From the NCBI GenBank assembly GCA_965232615.1, contig OZ246985.1:1798001-1862000 (forward strand): 64,000 nt of DNA. The letters are read 5' to 3'. Under the pieces are notes generated by a model. It searched no databases. It worked only from the letters and a program-made list of their open reading frames with translations, and had not been told where the DNA came from. Below, piece by piece: positions 18,761 through 28,340 of the stretch. Position 1 is the first letter of the stretch; each line of letters opens with the position of its first letter. This stretch comes from UBA2779 sp965232615 (GTDB lineage Bacteria > Spirochaetota > Spirochaetia > DSM-2461). Position numbers and translations under genes: made by a program.

Positions 18761-20911
18761 TTAGAGGGGTTTTGGCAATGAAATTTTCCAACACCGGTGG
18801 CTGTGAGATTGCAGAACGAAATCCGGATGCAGGGTTCCTCTGGTAATATCGACAACCTGAAAATCTTTCCCTATTGAAGAATCCAATACGAACTTCCTCA
18901 AACTCACAGAAAAAAGCACAGATCCGGAAGGACTAAGGTGAGACATGGCCAGCCTGATGATCTCAGAATGATGCCTTTGAACCGACCAGTCTTCCCGGCC
19001 AGCTCCATTGGAGTACGCGGGAGGATCTATGAATATCAAATCAAATTTGCCCAAAGATGTCCTCAGCCAGGACAATGCGTCAGAACAGACCAGCTTATGC
19101 CTCTCACCTGCAGTCCTGTTCAGCTTTAGATTGTCATGACACCAGTCAAGATAGGTTCTGGAAACATCAACACTGACTGTAGAAACAGCTCCTCCCAGGG
19201 CTGCCATGACGGTAAATGTACCCGTATATGAGAATAGATTGAGGAATCTTCCATGCCCAATCGTCTTCTTAACAAGTGCTCTGGTTGGTCTGTGATCAAG
19301 AAAAATGCCCGCATCCAGATAATCAGTCAGATTGACAAAGAACCGTGCCTGATTCTCATTGACGATGATACGATTGCCTTTATTTCCATGATTATGACTG
19401 AACCCTACACCTTTTCTCCGGGTTTTCAGAAAGATATCCGCATCGCTGCAGCCGGTAAGCTCTTTTAGAACACTCAGAAAGGTCTCCATTCGCGGCTGGA
19501 ACGTTTTCCTGAAAATTCTATCGGGTTCGGCAAATTCCTGAACATGGTACCAGTGATTCTCATAACAATCCACGGCAAAATTGAAGTCCGGTATATTGGA
19601 ATCCCATATTCTATAGCAGGATATGCCGCTTTTATCGGCCCATTTCTTCAGCGCCTCAATGCTACGCTGTAGAGCTGTCCTCAGTGCAGCTTTTCCAGGG
19701 TCAATGACTGATTTGTTGCGTACAGTGGTTTTCTTCTCTCTTTTTTCGGGTATGGATTGTTTTTTCACAGTGAATTTATCATAAATACCCAGAACCAAAT
19801 CCATGCCACCACTGGATGTCGGACAGTATTTACTGGTTTTCAGACAGCTTGAGGATGCCGTTTTTCTGTCCGGTGCCAGAAGTGCCAGATGCCAGTCCGT
19901 GTCCATGGTACGAAACAATGCACCGATGGACATATAAACAGGTGATGGATCCGAATTGTCACGATGCCCGTATGGAGGATCGGCACAGATAAGTCCATTT
20001 CTGGTTTTTGGCCAGAAATCTGGTTTTCCCTTTCTTATATCGTGGGTCTGTAGACGTATCAGAGATCCCAGTCCAGTGCGCCGAAGATTGTTCCCGGAGA
20101 CTCTGATGGCATTGGGATCAATATCAAAACCCACAATCATAGGCAGGTTTTCCAGAGAGTTGCCAAATTGGATCTGTGCTCTGGTCAATATGCTCCGCCA
20201 CAATGCTTCATCGTGATTCTTGAAGTATGAGAATCCCCAGTTTTTGCGATGGATGCCCGGAGCGGCATCAGCAGCAATCATGGCAGCTTCAGCGAGAAGA
20301 GTACCGCTGCCGCAGACAGGGTCAACAAAGGAGCCGCCGTCATCAGCTATTTCCTTCCATTCGGCCATAGCCAGAATTGCTGCAGCGGTAGTTTCTCTCA
20401 GAGCTGTATCTGATTGTTCCAAACGATATCCACGCTCATGCAGCGGGGGGCCACTCCAGTTCAGATAGATAATAGCTTCATATCCATCCCAGCGGGCCTC
20501 TACACGCACATCGGGATTTCTTTTGTCAACAAAGGGCCTTGAGCCGCATTTCTTAGCAAACCGATCTGCTATGGCATCTTTAAGTCTTAATACTGAGAAT
20601 CGAGGATCATGCTGCCTGGGAACTCCAGTAACACGGCATGCCATGCTTGCTGAGGGAAGGAATTTCTCCTCCCAGGGGATGTCTGCGGCAATCCAATAGA
20701 GCTCATCGATGGTTTTGGCCCTGCCCCTGCCCATCTCCAGCAGAAGACGTGATGCTGTCCGCAGGTACAGTGAAGATTCATAGGCCATCGGCAGGTCGGC
20801 ATCAAATCCAACTCCACGAGAACCAGACTGCAATCCTCCTGCTTTTAGTTCCCTCAATTCTCTGTACAGGACTTTTTCAGCTCCCGGGGGGCAGGGTGCA
20901 AAGAATCTCAA
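18761..20911 (-). CDS. rlmL: Bifunctional 23S rRNA methyltransferase RlmKL
   Basis: A 716-residue fusion of two SAM methyltransferases that modify helix 74 of 23S rRNA (m2G2445 and m7G2069 in E. coli numbering). The N-terminal THUMP region (about 45-155) is followed by the RlmL domain (SAM motif DPVCGSGTLLAEAA near 197, catalytic motif ADPPYG near 310). The C-terminal RlmK domain follows (LFSYTGTFTVMAA near 552 and IDPPAYSNG near 625). Length and order match the gammaproteobacterial fusion. The start lies directly against the stop of the large OmpA-type gene. Confidence 0.92.
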   Translation of the reverse strand: MRFFAPCPPGAEKVLYRELRELKAGGLQSGSRGVGFDADLPMAYESSLYLRTASRLLLEMGRGRAKTIDELYWIAADIPWEEKFLPSASMACRVTGVPRQHDPRFSVLRLKDAIADRFAKKCGSRPFVDKRNPDVRVEARWDGYEAIIYLNWSGPPLHERGYRLEQSDTALRETTAAAILAMAEWKEIADDGGSFVDPVCGSGTLLAEAAMIAADAAPGIHRKNWGFSYFKNHDEALWRSILTRAQIQFGNSLENLPMIVGFDIDPNAIRVSGNNLRRTGLGSLIRLQTHDIRKGKPDFWPKTRNGLICADPPYGHRDNSDPSPVYMSIGALFRTMDTDWHLALLAPDRKTASSSCLKTSKYCPTSSGGMDLVLGIYDKFTVKKQSIPEKREKKTTVRNKSVIDPGKAALRTALQRSIEALKKWADKSGISCYRIWDSNIPDFNFAVDCYENHWYHVQEFAEPDRIFRKTFQPRMETFLSVLKELTGCSDADIFLKTRRKGVGFSHNHGNKGNRIIVNENQARFFVNLTDYLDAGIFLDHRPTRALVKKTIGHGRFLNLFSYTGTFTVMAALGGAVSTVSVDVSRTYLDWCHDNLKLNRTAGERHKLVCSDALSWLRTSLGKFDLIFIDPPAYSNGAGREDWSVQRHHSEIIRLAMSHLSPSGSVLFSVSLRKFVLDSSIGKDFQVVDITRGTLHPDFVLQSHSHRCWKISLPKPL

Positions 20912-23900
20912 TCACTTCTCCAGATAGAATTCCACCCGTCTATTACGCCATCTTTCTTCAACATCTCCGTGCGGTACGATGGGTTTACTACCTCCGATCC
21001 CAATTCCTGTAAGACGATTGGATACAATTCCTCGATTTGATAACTCTTTGACAACAGTCGCAGCACGATTTTTCGACAATGGAACCAGGATACTGTCCTG
21101 TTCCCTCTTCGCGGCTGCTGGATTGTTCCATTTCAAACTGACGGCATGTCCCTCAACAATGATTCTGTATCTTCCATATTTCTTCATGATTTCCGCCAGC
21201 CTGTCGAGGACCTGGACATTCTTCTTTCCCTCATCTCCTGTGAGAGTTAACCGGGGTGAGCTGGGCTGGAAGGTTATGTTATTGATACGAATCTTCAACC
21301 TGTCCCCTTCCCGCACAACCAGAACATCGACAGGAATGAATCCCCCACTGCTGGCTGTATGACCCAGAACATCGGTTACCTCGAAGATATATGGATAATC
21401 TTCGGCCGATTCAACCAATTCTCCCTTCCCGCTACGGCCATCCCAGATTATACGCTCCGAAGGTTTGCCGCGACCGGAGAAACTGATGAAATCCCTTTTA
21501 CGGGGATCCTGTATATTGAACCTCCACTCGCTGATGCTTGAACTGTCTTCCACAAGAAAACCAATGACAACCTCATCGTCTACATTGTCACCATCAGGGC
21601 TGAATGGCTGTGGATTGATTGTCACATCAAGATGGGGAGGGGATCCATCTGATACAAAAGATCGGGATTCAGCCCGAGGTTTTGTGCCCTTCGCATAGTG
21701 AACAGAGAGAACACCCTTGAACACTCCTTCAACTGGATTTCCCCGGGCATCAGTACCGTCCCATTGAAATCGGGCTGGTATTTCATCCTCACCTGATTGG
21801 GAAACAATGGTCTGTTCTTCAGCATTTTCAATCGAAAAGATCCATGAATCTATGCCCGCCGTGTTTGGAACAACTGATACAAAGGACTGAAATTTCTCGT
21901 CATCTGTTTCTCCGGCTTTGATGTATCCTTCCTTTGCAGTGAGATACACCGGCGTTGGTTTCGTATCAATCTGTAAATCTTCAATCCTGCGCCTGGTTTC
22001 ATTACCCGCCCTGTCAGTTCCTGTTATCACATAGTTGTAAACTCCATCAGGCAGAGCATTACCGGATGCATCTGTTCCATCCCAATCAATTGATATCAAA
22101 GAATCTGACCACAACCAGGAACGGACGGCTTCTCCTTTTTCATTATAAAGGTAGGCTTCAAATCTCTCTTCCTCTGAAGACTTCTGCAGGATTTCAAGCA
22201 CATCCTTTTCCCCATCTCCATCCGGACTGAACAGTGGATCCCTGACAGACACCTCCATGAATGGCGCCTCAGTATCAACAGTCAGACTGCCCGTACCCGC
22301 GGAAGCGGATGTCCCTTTGACATAGTTGACTGTCAGGTTTCCTGTGTAGTCACCATCGGCGACACGGGTTCCTGAACTACTGCGACCATTCCATATTTGT
22401 TGATCTGGCAGTGCTCCTTCCCCGGTCCAACTCATGACGGTACTGCCCCTGGAATCCACAATATTGAGATTCCAGTCTGCTACCGGTGAATCGTCCTGAG
22501 TAGAAAGGAAGAAACTCACCTCATCCTTTCTGCCATTACCTGTTGGACCAAATACATCCAGAGAAGCCGTGAGGGATGCCTTGACAGATCTGGTATCCAC
22601 CTTGACCGATACAGGAGAAGACTGACCGGTATTACCGGCTTCATCAGTTGAGAATAGAACATAGGTGTATTCACCATCGGCGACTAAACGACCTGTTGAG
22701 CTGCGTCCATCCCAAACCAGGGATGTATCAGCCACTTCAATCCAGGACCATTCGTTCACGATATCACCCTTGCTGTTTCGAATAGATCCCTTCCATGTTT
22801 TCTCCGGCGAAGAATCCTGCGTGAATGTCACACGATCTCTATGACTTCCTTCTTGAGGAGAAAACACGGTCCAATTAGCCTTGACACTCGCCCTGGGCGG
22901 AGTTCTATCGATGACAAACCTGGGTGAACTTGTCTCAGAGATGTAGCCGTTATCATACTCAATTCTCAGATGCCCAAAGTACTCTCCTTCCTCTAAGCGC
23001 TGTCGAGCATTATTCATACCATCCAGACTGAGTTCTCCAGGAATTGGACTTGATCCAGCCCTGGTCCATGAGCGGTAGGATTCACCATTCACCCCAACAA
23101 TGTCCACACTCCAGTCGACTATGCCTGAAATCAAAGAAACTTCAGGAGTCAGAGTCAGGGTGGAGAGGCGGCTTGCAGTCCCTGGAGAAAAGACTGCCTT
23201 ATCTATGGATAAACCAATCTCCGGTCTTTTTGTATCAATAATGATCCCCTCGATGGATCCCATTGCCACATTACCGGATTCATCGGTTGATTGCACGATA
23301 TAACGGTAAACACCGTCCAGAATGGCCGAACCCTCATCACTTCTGCCATCCCAATCCAGAACTTCCGGAGAGGAATCTGACCATGTCCAGGTTCTGACGG
23401 CATTCCCAGCGGCATCCTGGAATTCAGCTTCCCAGCGATACTCCCGGCTGCCCTCCTGTTGAACAGGAAAGGAATCCTTCAAACCATCGCCATCAGGTGA
23501 AAAGATCAGATCCAGACCTTCGACGGCTTGAAGTTTCAGATCCGGCTCCACTGTGTCCAGAACAATCGGAATTGATTCGGACAGTGCTGAATTATTATTG
23601 TCATCACTGAATTGAAGAGAAACAGCATACTGTCCATCTTTAGCAGTGGTACCGGTATCTGTTATACCGTCCCATCTTAAGACCTCCGGCAACGTAATAC
23701 CTGTTCTGGGGGCAATAAGTCTTGCCCAGAGATTCTGAACCGTCTCATTCTCGGGTCTTTCTTCCTTGTTCACAAATGTCCGGACAGGACTGCCCCCTGA
23801 ATCAACAATCTGCCATTTATACGTGGTTATAAAACGTTCATCTTTCACTTTATATGGAAGAATGAGTTCATCTTGAACTCCATCATAGTTGGGGGAAACA

Positions 23901-24931
23901 TACTGAACCTCGTCACTCTCCATGGTTATCACGGGAGGATTCGTATCCTTTACCCCAAATGGAAGCATCACACCACCGCCAAATCCCCATATTCCATCAT
24001 AAAGGGGTGATACAACAGCTTGAATATCAAGTTCAGAAGTTTGAATCTTCCTCTCCTTACCTGCTTTTCCAAGGGCAAAATTCAGGCCAAATGTTACAGA
24101 TGGAATGAGTGTATTCAATGAGCCGGAGATTGCATCCCGAATCGTCAGCGAAGAAGATACTGAGAATCTGGCTGACTGGCCTAAATAGAGGTCTCCTGCT
24201 ACACCGAGCCAGATATCGGTTACAGAGGGAAGACGCAGGTCGGTACGCACGGCCAGTCTTGCCTTTTCACCACTAAAAAGGTCGAATGCAATACCGATGG
24301 CAGGCGTAATATTGCCTGGAATTGCATTAAAATATCCCCGGGATGAACTGCCGAAACGGTAGCCTAAACCTGTAATGCTTCCGCCCCAGGAGAAATTCTT
24401 CAATCCCCATATATTGTCTGGAATGTGCAGGAATCCAACATTCAAAGCGGCACCGCCTTGTAGAGTACCGTCAAGTTGTCCAAGATCTCCCACCAGACCA
24501 ATCCCGAACCATAAATCCGAGTAGATTGCTTTGGAAAAGGCTACACTGAGGTACGCTGACATCCCCAGATCCATATCAGTTTCTTCATAGGCCTTTGTGT
24601 CCAGAAAACCCATCGTTGTGCTTATCACACCACGTCGGACAGGGATTGAGAGTCCTATATTGGCAGAATGACCCATTCCCTTCACAGTATCCAACCCCTG
24701 TAGGTTAATGTAATTGAGATCCAGGATTGTTCGCTGAAATCCCGCGGCGACAGCCGGGTTGAGAAGTATTCCATGCTGTGTTTCTGTCCGGGTAATATGG
24801 GCCCCACCGCCAAGGTAGAATGGGGATAATAATCGGTACCGAAGTTCACCAGCTGATGGAGGGGGTGATTGACCTGTCGCCGATACTGAGAATAGTACTG
24901 TGATAGCGAGAAATATTGTTATGTGTTTCAT
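20912..24931 (-). CDS. Large outer-membrane/periplasmic protein with FlgD-type Ig repeats and OmpA C-terminus
   Basis: A 1339-residue envelope protein. A Sec signal (ITIFLAITVLFSVSATGQ) leads into a beta-rich, possibly barrel-like N-terminal region (to about 310). Then come roughly eight Ig-like modules, each with the markers FSPDGDG or FGPTGNG, WDGRSSxG and LxDGxYxY (for example LIFSPDGDGLKD, LFSPDGDGEKD, QPFSPDGDNVDDE). The acidic DGDG loops suggest calcium. The last 130 residues form an OmpA domain (VEGHAVSLKWNNP, LSKNRAATVVKELSNRGI, RWRNRRVEFYLE) that would bind peptidoglycan. It could hold the outer membrane to the wall across the spirochaete periplasm. AAGGA precedes the ATG, 25 bp after the upstream gene. 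Confidence 0.87.
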   Translation of the reverse strand: MKHITIFLAITVLFSVSATGQSPPPSAGELRYRLLSPFYLGGGAHITRTETQHGILLNPAVAAGFQRTILDLNYINLQGLDTVKGMGHSANIGLSIPVRRGVISTTMGFLDTKAYEETDMDLGMSAYLSVAFSKAIYSDLWFGIGLVGDLGQLDGTLQGGAALNVGFLHIPDNIWGLKNFSWGGSITGLGYRFGSSSRGYFNAIPGNITPAIGIAFDLFSGEKARLAVRTDLRLPSVTDIWLGVAGDLYLGQSARFSVSSSLTIRDAISGSLNTLIPSVTFGLNFALGKAGKERKIQTSELDIQAVVSPLYDGIWGFGGGVMLPFGVKDTNPPVITMESDEVQYVSPNYDGVQDELILPYKVKDERFITTYKWQIVDSGGSPVRTFVNKEERPENETVQNLWARLIAPRTGITLPEVLRWDGITDTGTTAKDGQYAVSLQFSDDNNNSALSESIPIVLDTVEPDLKLQAVEGLDLIFSPDGDGLKDSFPVQQEGSREYRWEAEFQDAAGNAVRTWTWSDSSPEVLDWDGRSDEGSAILDGVYRYIVQSTDESGNVAMGSIEGIIIDTKRPEIGLSIDKAVFSPGTASRLSTLTLTPEVSLISGIVDWSVDIVGVNGESYRSWTRAGSSPIPGELSLDGMNNARQRLEEGEYFGHLRIEYDNGYISETSSPRFVIDRTPPRASVKANWTVFSPQEGSHRDRVTFTQDSSPEKTWKGSIRNSKGDIVNEWSWIEVADTSLVWDGRSSTGRLVADGEYTYVLFSTDEAGNTGQSSPVSVKVDTRSVKASLTASLDVFGPTGNGRKDEVSFFLSTQDDSPVADWNLNIVDSRGSTVMSWTGEGALPDQQIWNGRSSSGTRVADGDYTGNLTVNYVKGTSASAGTGSLTVDTEAPFMEVSVRDPLFSPDGDGEKDVLEILQKSSEEERFEAYLYNEKGEAVRSWLWSDSLISIDWDGTDASGNALPDGVYNYVITGTDRAGNETRRRIEDLQIDTKPTPVYLTAKEGYIKAGETDDEKFQSFVSVVPNTAGIDSWIFSIENAEEQTIVSQSGEDEIPARFQWDGTDARGNPVEGVFKGVLSVHYAKGTKPRAESRSFVSDGSPPHLDVTINPQPFSPDGDNVDDEVVIGFLVEDSSSISEWRFNIQDPRKRDFISFSGRGKPSERIIWDGRSGKGELVESAEDYPYIFEVTDVLGHTASSGGFIPVDVLVVREGDRLKIRINNITFQPSSPRLTLTGDEGKKNVQVLDRLAEIMKKYGRYRIIVEGHAVSLKWNNPAAAKREQDSILVPLSKNRAATVVKELSNRGIVSNRLTGIGIGGSKPIVPHGDVEERWRNRRVEFYLEK

Positions 24932-24956
24932 ATAACTGTCCTTGAAGTGAAAGGGA

Positions 24957-25409
24957 TTACAGTTTCAATACGTGCTTGATTGACTCAAGGTTTAACCGGA
25001 ATGAAGAGCCTCGGCCTTCCAAAAATCCATGAACTTCCAGCAGATGAATTGAAAGATCCGTGTAGAATACTTTTTCTCCAGTATCCTTACGCTCAATAGT
25101 GACATTTATCTTCCTGGAGATGGCATCTTCCCAGGGACAGGCAAGATGCCCCCTTGCTTCATCGGTTTTAACCAGCCATTCATCTTCAACTGTTATTGGC
25201 TCTCCCAACCCCTTCCGTCCTTCATCCATGAAGTAATGAAGCTTTTCACAGATCTCCATTCTGTCCAGTCCAAGCCGCTGCAGAATCTGTGCATCCTCAT
25301 CGATGATGGTGGAAAGGTTCCGCTTATCGGGACCAAGAAAGCCTTCCGCTGTGATCACACCTGCTGCCATGTTGGATTGGGCTTTTATCAATTCCTGTGT
25401 CATTTTCAT
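24957..25409 (-). CDS. Conserved protein of unknown function downstream of nqrF
   Basis: A 150-residue soluble protein with no signal or membrane segment. It begins 12 bp after the nqrF stop, so it is in the same operon. Visible features are GVITAEGFLGPDKRNLSTII, a conserved-looking CPWEDAISRKINVTIERKDT, and SIHLLEVHGFLEGRGSSFRL near the end. I recall similar proteins of this length in anaerobic bacteria, but no tested function. Two Cys residues lie far apart, so a metal cluster is not evident. The operon position hints at assembly or regulation of the NQR complex, or of the peptidoglycan-linked protein that follows. Confidence 0.7.
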   Translation of the reverse strand: MKMTQELIKAQSNMAAGVITAEGFLGPDKRNLSTIIDEDAQILQRLGLDRMEICEKLHYFMDEGRKGLGEPITVEDEWLVKTDEARGHLACPWEDAISRKINVTIERKDTGEKVFYTDLSIHLLEVHGFLEGRGSSFRLNLESIKHVLKL

Positions 25410-25420
25410 ATTTGCCCCCT

Positions 25421-26536
25421 CTATGCAAACTTATCATAGTATATATTTTCCTGGATGATGCCATTATCGTTCATTACTCGATTACAGGCATCAATCATAC
25501 CAGGGCTGCCGCAAAGATAGCCCTCCAGTTTCTTTCCTTCTGAATCTATATGATTTTTAAGATAGGTATCAAGAACTTCAGTGATCAGGCCAGTTGGACC
25601 ATCCCAGCCATCCCCTTCTTCCGGTTCAGAGAGGGCAGGAACAAAATGATAATTTGGGAGTTTACTCTCCAATTCCTTCATCTCGTCAAGATAGAACATA
25701 TCCCTGGTTGTTCTGGCTCCGAAGAAATACCAGACTTCTCGATTTCTCTCTCCTTTTTCCAGCATATCGTACAGCATGGATTTAAAAGGAGCCATACCGG
25801 ATCCTCCAGCAATGCATAGCATCACAGAATTTCCTTCTGTACGCTTGAAGTCACCAAATGGACCGACGAGCTGCATGCCCTGCCCTACTTTAAGAAACTC
25901 ATGAACATAGGTAGTGGCGATTCCACCAGGCACCAGCCGGACAAGAACTTCAATTCTAGTTGTGGTGGAGGGACAGGATGACATGGAATACGCCCGCTGA
26001 GTGGTTCCTTTTATTTTATTGTAGGGAGGAATGACCAGCTGGACATATTTACCGGATTCAAATTCCACTGTTTCGCCATTCAAGTCAAAAAGGACTTCCT
26101 TGATATCGTAGGTGACATCCTTGATGGAAATCACCGTGGCATCAAACTGCTTGACATTGAATAAATCCTCATCAATTTCTATGCCCATGCTGTCCTTTAC
26201 CTTGATTTGACAGGCCAGTCGAATGTTCTCTTTCTGTTCTTCAGGTGTAAGATATGGTGTTTCAGTCGGCAGATACGGGCCAATATCTGTGACAACCCTG
26301 CATTTGCAAGCCCCACAGCTTCCCCTGCCCCCGCAGGCTGAGGGCAGATAGAGTCCTTCAGCTGAAAGTGTCATCAGAAGCGGGGCACCGCCCTTGACTG
26401 TCATATCTTTCCTGCCACCGTTGATATCAATATTGACATCGCCATAATTGTTCGCGACCAGATCCACAACTGTAATGAGGGCAGCCATGACACCGGCAAT
26501 GGTGCCAATAGCCAGGGGTGCAATTAAATAACTCAT
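25421..26536 (-). CDS. nqrF: Na+-translocating NADH:quinone reductase subunit F
   Basis: The NADH-oxidising subunit of Na+-NQR. One N-terminal membrane helix is followed by a 2Fe-2S ferredoxin domain with the ligand run CGGRGSCGACKC (residues about 68-79) and a fourth Cys in LACQIK. A ferredoxin-reductase-like unit follows: FAD site RAYSMSS (about 190) and NAD site CIAGGSGMAPFKSML (about 245). The C-terminal YLCGSPGMIDACNRVM is typical. At 371 residues it is slightly shorter than the Vibrio protein. NqrF is the subunit that separates NQR from Rnf, so the operon is NQR-type. Confidence 0.93.
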   Translation of the reverse strand: MSYLIAPLAIGTIAGVMAALITVVDLVANNYGDVNIDINGGRKDMTVKGGAPLLMTLSAEGLYLPSACGGRGSCGACKCRVVTDIGPYLPTETPYLTPEEQKENIRLACQIKVKDSMGIEIDEDLFNVKQFDATVISIKDVTYDIKEVLFDLNGETVEFESGKYVQLVIPPYNKIKGTTQRAYSMSSCPSTTTRIEVLVRLVPGGIATTYVHEFLKVGQGMQLVGPFGDFKRTEGNSVMLCIAGGSGMAPFKSMLYDMLEKGERNREVWYFFGARTTRDMFYLDEMKELESKLPNYHFVPALSEPEEGDGWDGPTGLITEVLDTYLKNHIDSEGKKLEGYLCGSPGMIDACNRVMNDNGIIQENIYYDKFA

Positions 26537-26545
26537 AAGTCCTCC

Positions 26546-27139
26546 CTACTGTACGTTAAGCATTCCGCTGAAACCAACAAAAGCCAGAGCCATGAATCCG
26601 ATAGTGATAAGCGTCAGGCCCGGACCCACTAAACCGGACGGAACCGGAGCCCGCGACACTTTTTTCTGAATGGCCGCCAGGGCCAGTATGGCCAACCACC
26701 AACCCAAACCGGAACCCAGTCCAAATGTAAGAGTCTGCAGAAAATCATAGTTCCGAATCTGCATGAACAAGGCCACTCCCAATATAGCACAGTTCACTGT
26801 AATGAGGGGGAGAAATATCCCCAGACTCATGTATAACGCGGGACTCACCCTGTCTATAACCATCTCCAGCATCTGCACAGTGGCTGCAATAATCACTATG
26901 AATATTATGTAGCGGTACACCATAAGATCCAGAGGAATCAGAATATATTTCATGATGGCCCAGTTGATGACCGCTGTTATGGTGAGAACCACTGTTACGG
27001 CCAGACCCAGTCCGTTTGAAGATTTCATGTCCTTGCTGATGGATATAAAGGAACACATCCCCAAAAAATTGGTAAGGAGAATATTACCGGTAAAAACCGA
27101 AGCAAACAATATAACCAGAGGATTAATCTGTGGAGCCAT
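26546..27139 (-). CDS. nqrE: Na+-NQR subunit E
   Basis: A membrane subunit of 197 residues with six helices, homologous to NqrE/RnfA. The helix with NILLTNFLGMCSFISISKD contains the Cys that helps hold the buried iron site shared with NqrD, and NCAILGVALF carries the second one. The start overlaps the nqrD stop by one base (TAATG), and nqrF follows after 9 bp. Assigned as NqrE, not RnfA, because of the neighbouring nqrF. Confidence 0.92.
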   Translation of the reverse strand: MAPQINPLVILFASVFTGNILLTNFLGMCSFISISKDMKSSNGLGLAVTVVLTITAVINWAIMKYILIPLDLMVYRYIIFIVIIAATVQMLEMVIDRVSPALYMSLGIFLPLITVNCAILGVALFMQIRNYDFLQTLTFGLGSGLGWWLAILALAAIQKKVSRAPVPSGLVGPGLTLITIGFMALAFVGFSGMLNVQ

Positions 27140-27747
27140 TACGCACTTTCCTTATTAAGCATGATAGTTTTTGCCACCCAGATGAGGCTTCCCAGGAGGA
27201 AGAAGGCACTTGGCGGCATCACCATAATCGTCCAGGTGGTAAAGCCCTCACCAACGATGGGAAATCCCAGAAGGGAGCCAGCTCCCAGAATTTCTCTGAC
27301 AATGGCGATGATGATAAGAACAGCCATGTACCCCACACCGCTGGTAATGCCATCCCAAAGGGCTTCCAGAGGTGGATTGGCCTGAGCAAAGGCTTCTGCC
27401 CTTCCCATAATAATACAATTAGTAATGATGAGACCAACATAGGGACCCAGTGCCCTGGAAATCTCAGGAAGGAAGGCTCTAATCACAATGTCAACGATTA
27501 TAACATAGAATGCGATGATGATGGTTTGAACAATCATACGCACTTTGCGAGGGATAAGACTTTTCATCAGTGACACCGTTGTGCTGGACAGTCCTGTAAC
27601 AAAAATCACAGCCGCTGTCATGATGAGTGTGTTGGCCAGATTGTTGGTTACAGCCAGTGTGGAACAGATTCCCAGTATCTGGACAAAGATTGGATTATCC
27701 GTCCAGAGATTCCTTTTCAGAATTACAGCCGGGGTATCAGTACTCAT
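27139..27747 (-). CDS. nqrD: Na+-NQR subunit D
   Basis: A membrane subunit of 202 residues, homologous to NqrD/RnfE. It has six helices with the matching pseudo-repeat Cys segments LGICSTLAVTNNLANTLIM and ITNCIIMGRAEAFAQ. In NQR these inner cysteines, together with those of NqrE, hold an iron-sulfur site in the membrane. One-base overlaps join it to nqrC and nqrE. Assignment is firm at subunit level. Confidence 0.93.
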   Translation of the reverse strand: MSTDTPAVILKRNLWTDNPIFVQILGICSTLAVTNNLANTLIMTAAVIFVTGLSSTTVSLMKSLIPRKVRMIVQTIIIAFYVIIVDIVIRAFLPEISRALGPYVGLIITNCIIMGRAEAFAQANPPLEALWDGITSGVGYMAVLIIIAIVREILGAGSLLGFPIVGEGFTTWTIMVMPPSAFFLLGSLIWVAKTIMLNKESA

Positions 27748-28340
27748 TATCGAGCCTCCCGAAGTTTAGCAATTTCATTATTTATGATGACCTCCATGGC
27801 GGCACTTGTAAGAGATGCGCCTGTCACCCCATCCACCACTGAATTATCGGGATTTGAATCCGATCCACCCTCACCCTTTCGGATAGAAATCCCATCGGGC
27901 TGGATCTTCTCATGTCGAAACTGATCTTTGAACCAGTCCTCTTCAATTCGCCCGCCAAGACCAGGAGTTTCGACATGACTCATGATGTCCAGACCAATGA
28001 TTCGTTCAACAGAAGCATCAGAAGCCAGAACCCCGGTAACGGTTCCCCACAATCCCTGGCCACTGAACTGCTTGATCAGAATCTCCTTTCCCTCAATGGA
28101 AGCTTTTATTATGGAATCACCATCAACAGCACCGAAGAGACTGTTGAACGTCCTTAATGTTTTATCATTGTCATTTTCAGTCAGACCAGCAGCGCTCAGA
28201 AATGCCTGAGCTTTGACCAGCTCTCGATTCTGAGCCACTCTGGCGGCAGTGGCATTGTCAGCTATGGCGATAATAAAAACAAAAACAAAAGCGACCAAGA
28301 AGGTAAATACAACAACATAAAGAAAGGATTCCCTGTTCAT
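27747..28340 (-). CDS. nqrC: Na+-NQR subunit C, covalent FMN subunit
   Basis: A periplasm-facing flavoprotein subunit of about 197 residues with one N-terminal helix (FLYVVVFTFLVAFVFVFIIA). The flavinylation motif reads DGVTGASLTS near residue 165. In most NqrC/RnfG proteins the linked residue in GAT is Thr, but here it would be Ser (GAS). Ser is reported as acceptable for some ApbE targets. I chose ATG 28340, which overlaps the nqrB stop as ATGA; a longer frame upstream lies inside nqrB. The flavin transferase apbE is not in the window. Confidence 0.9.
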   Translation of the reverse strand: MNRESFLYVVVFTFLVAFVFVFIIAIADNATAARVAQNRELVKAQAFLSAAGLTENDNDKTLRTFNSLFGAVDGDSIIKASIEGKEILIKQFSGQGLWGTVTGVLASDASVERIIGLDIMSHVETPGLGGRIEEDWFKDQFRHEKIQPDGISIRKGEGGSDSNPDNSVVDGVTGASLTSAAMEVIINNEIAKLREAR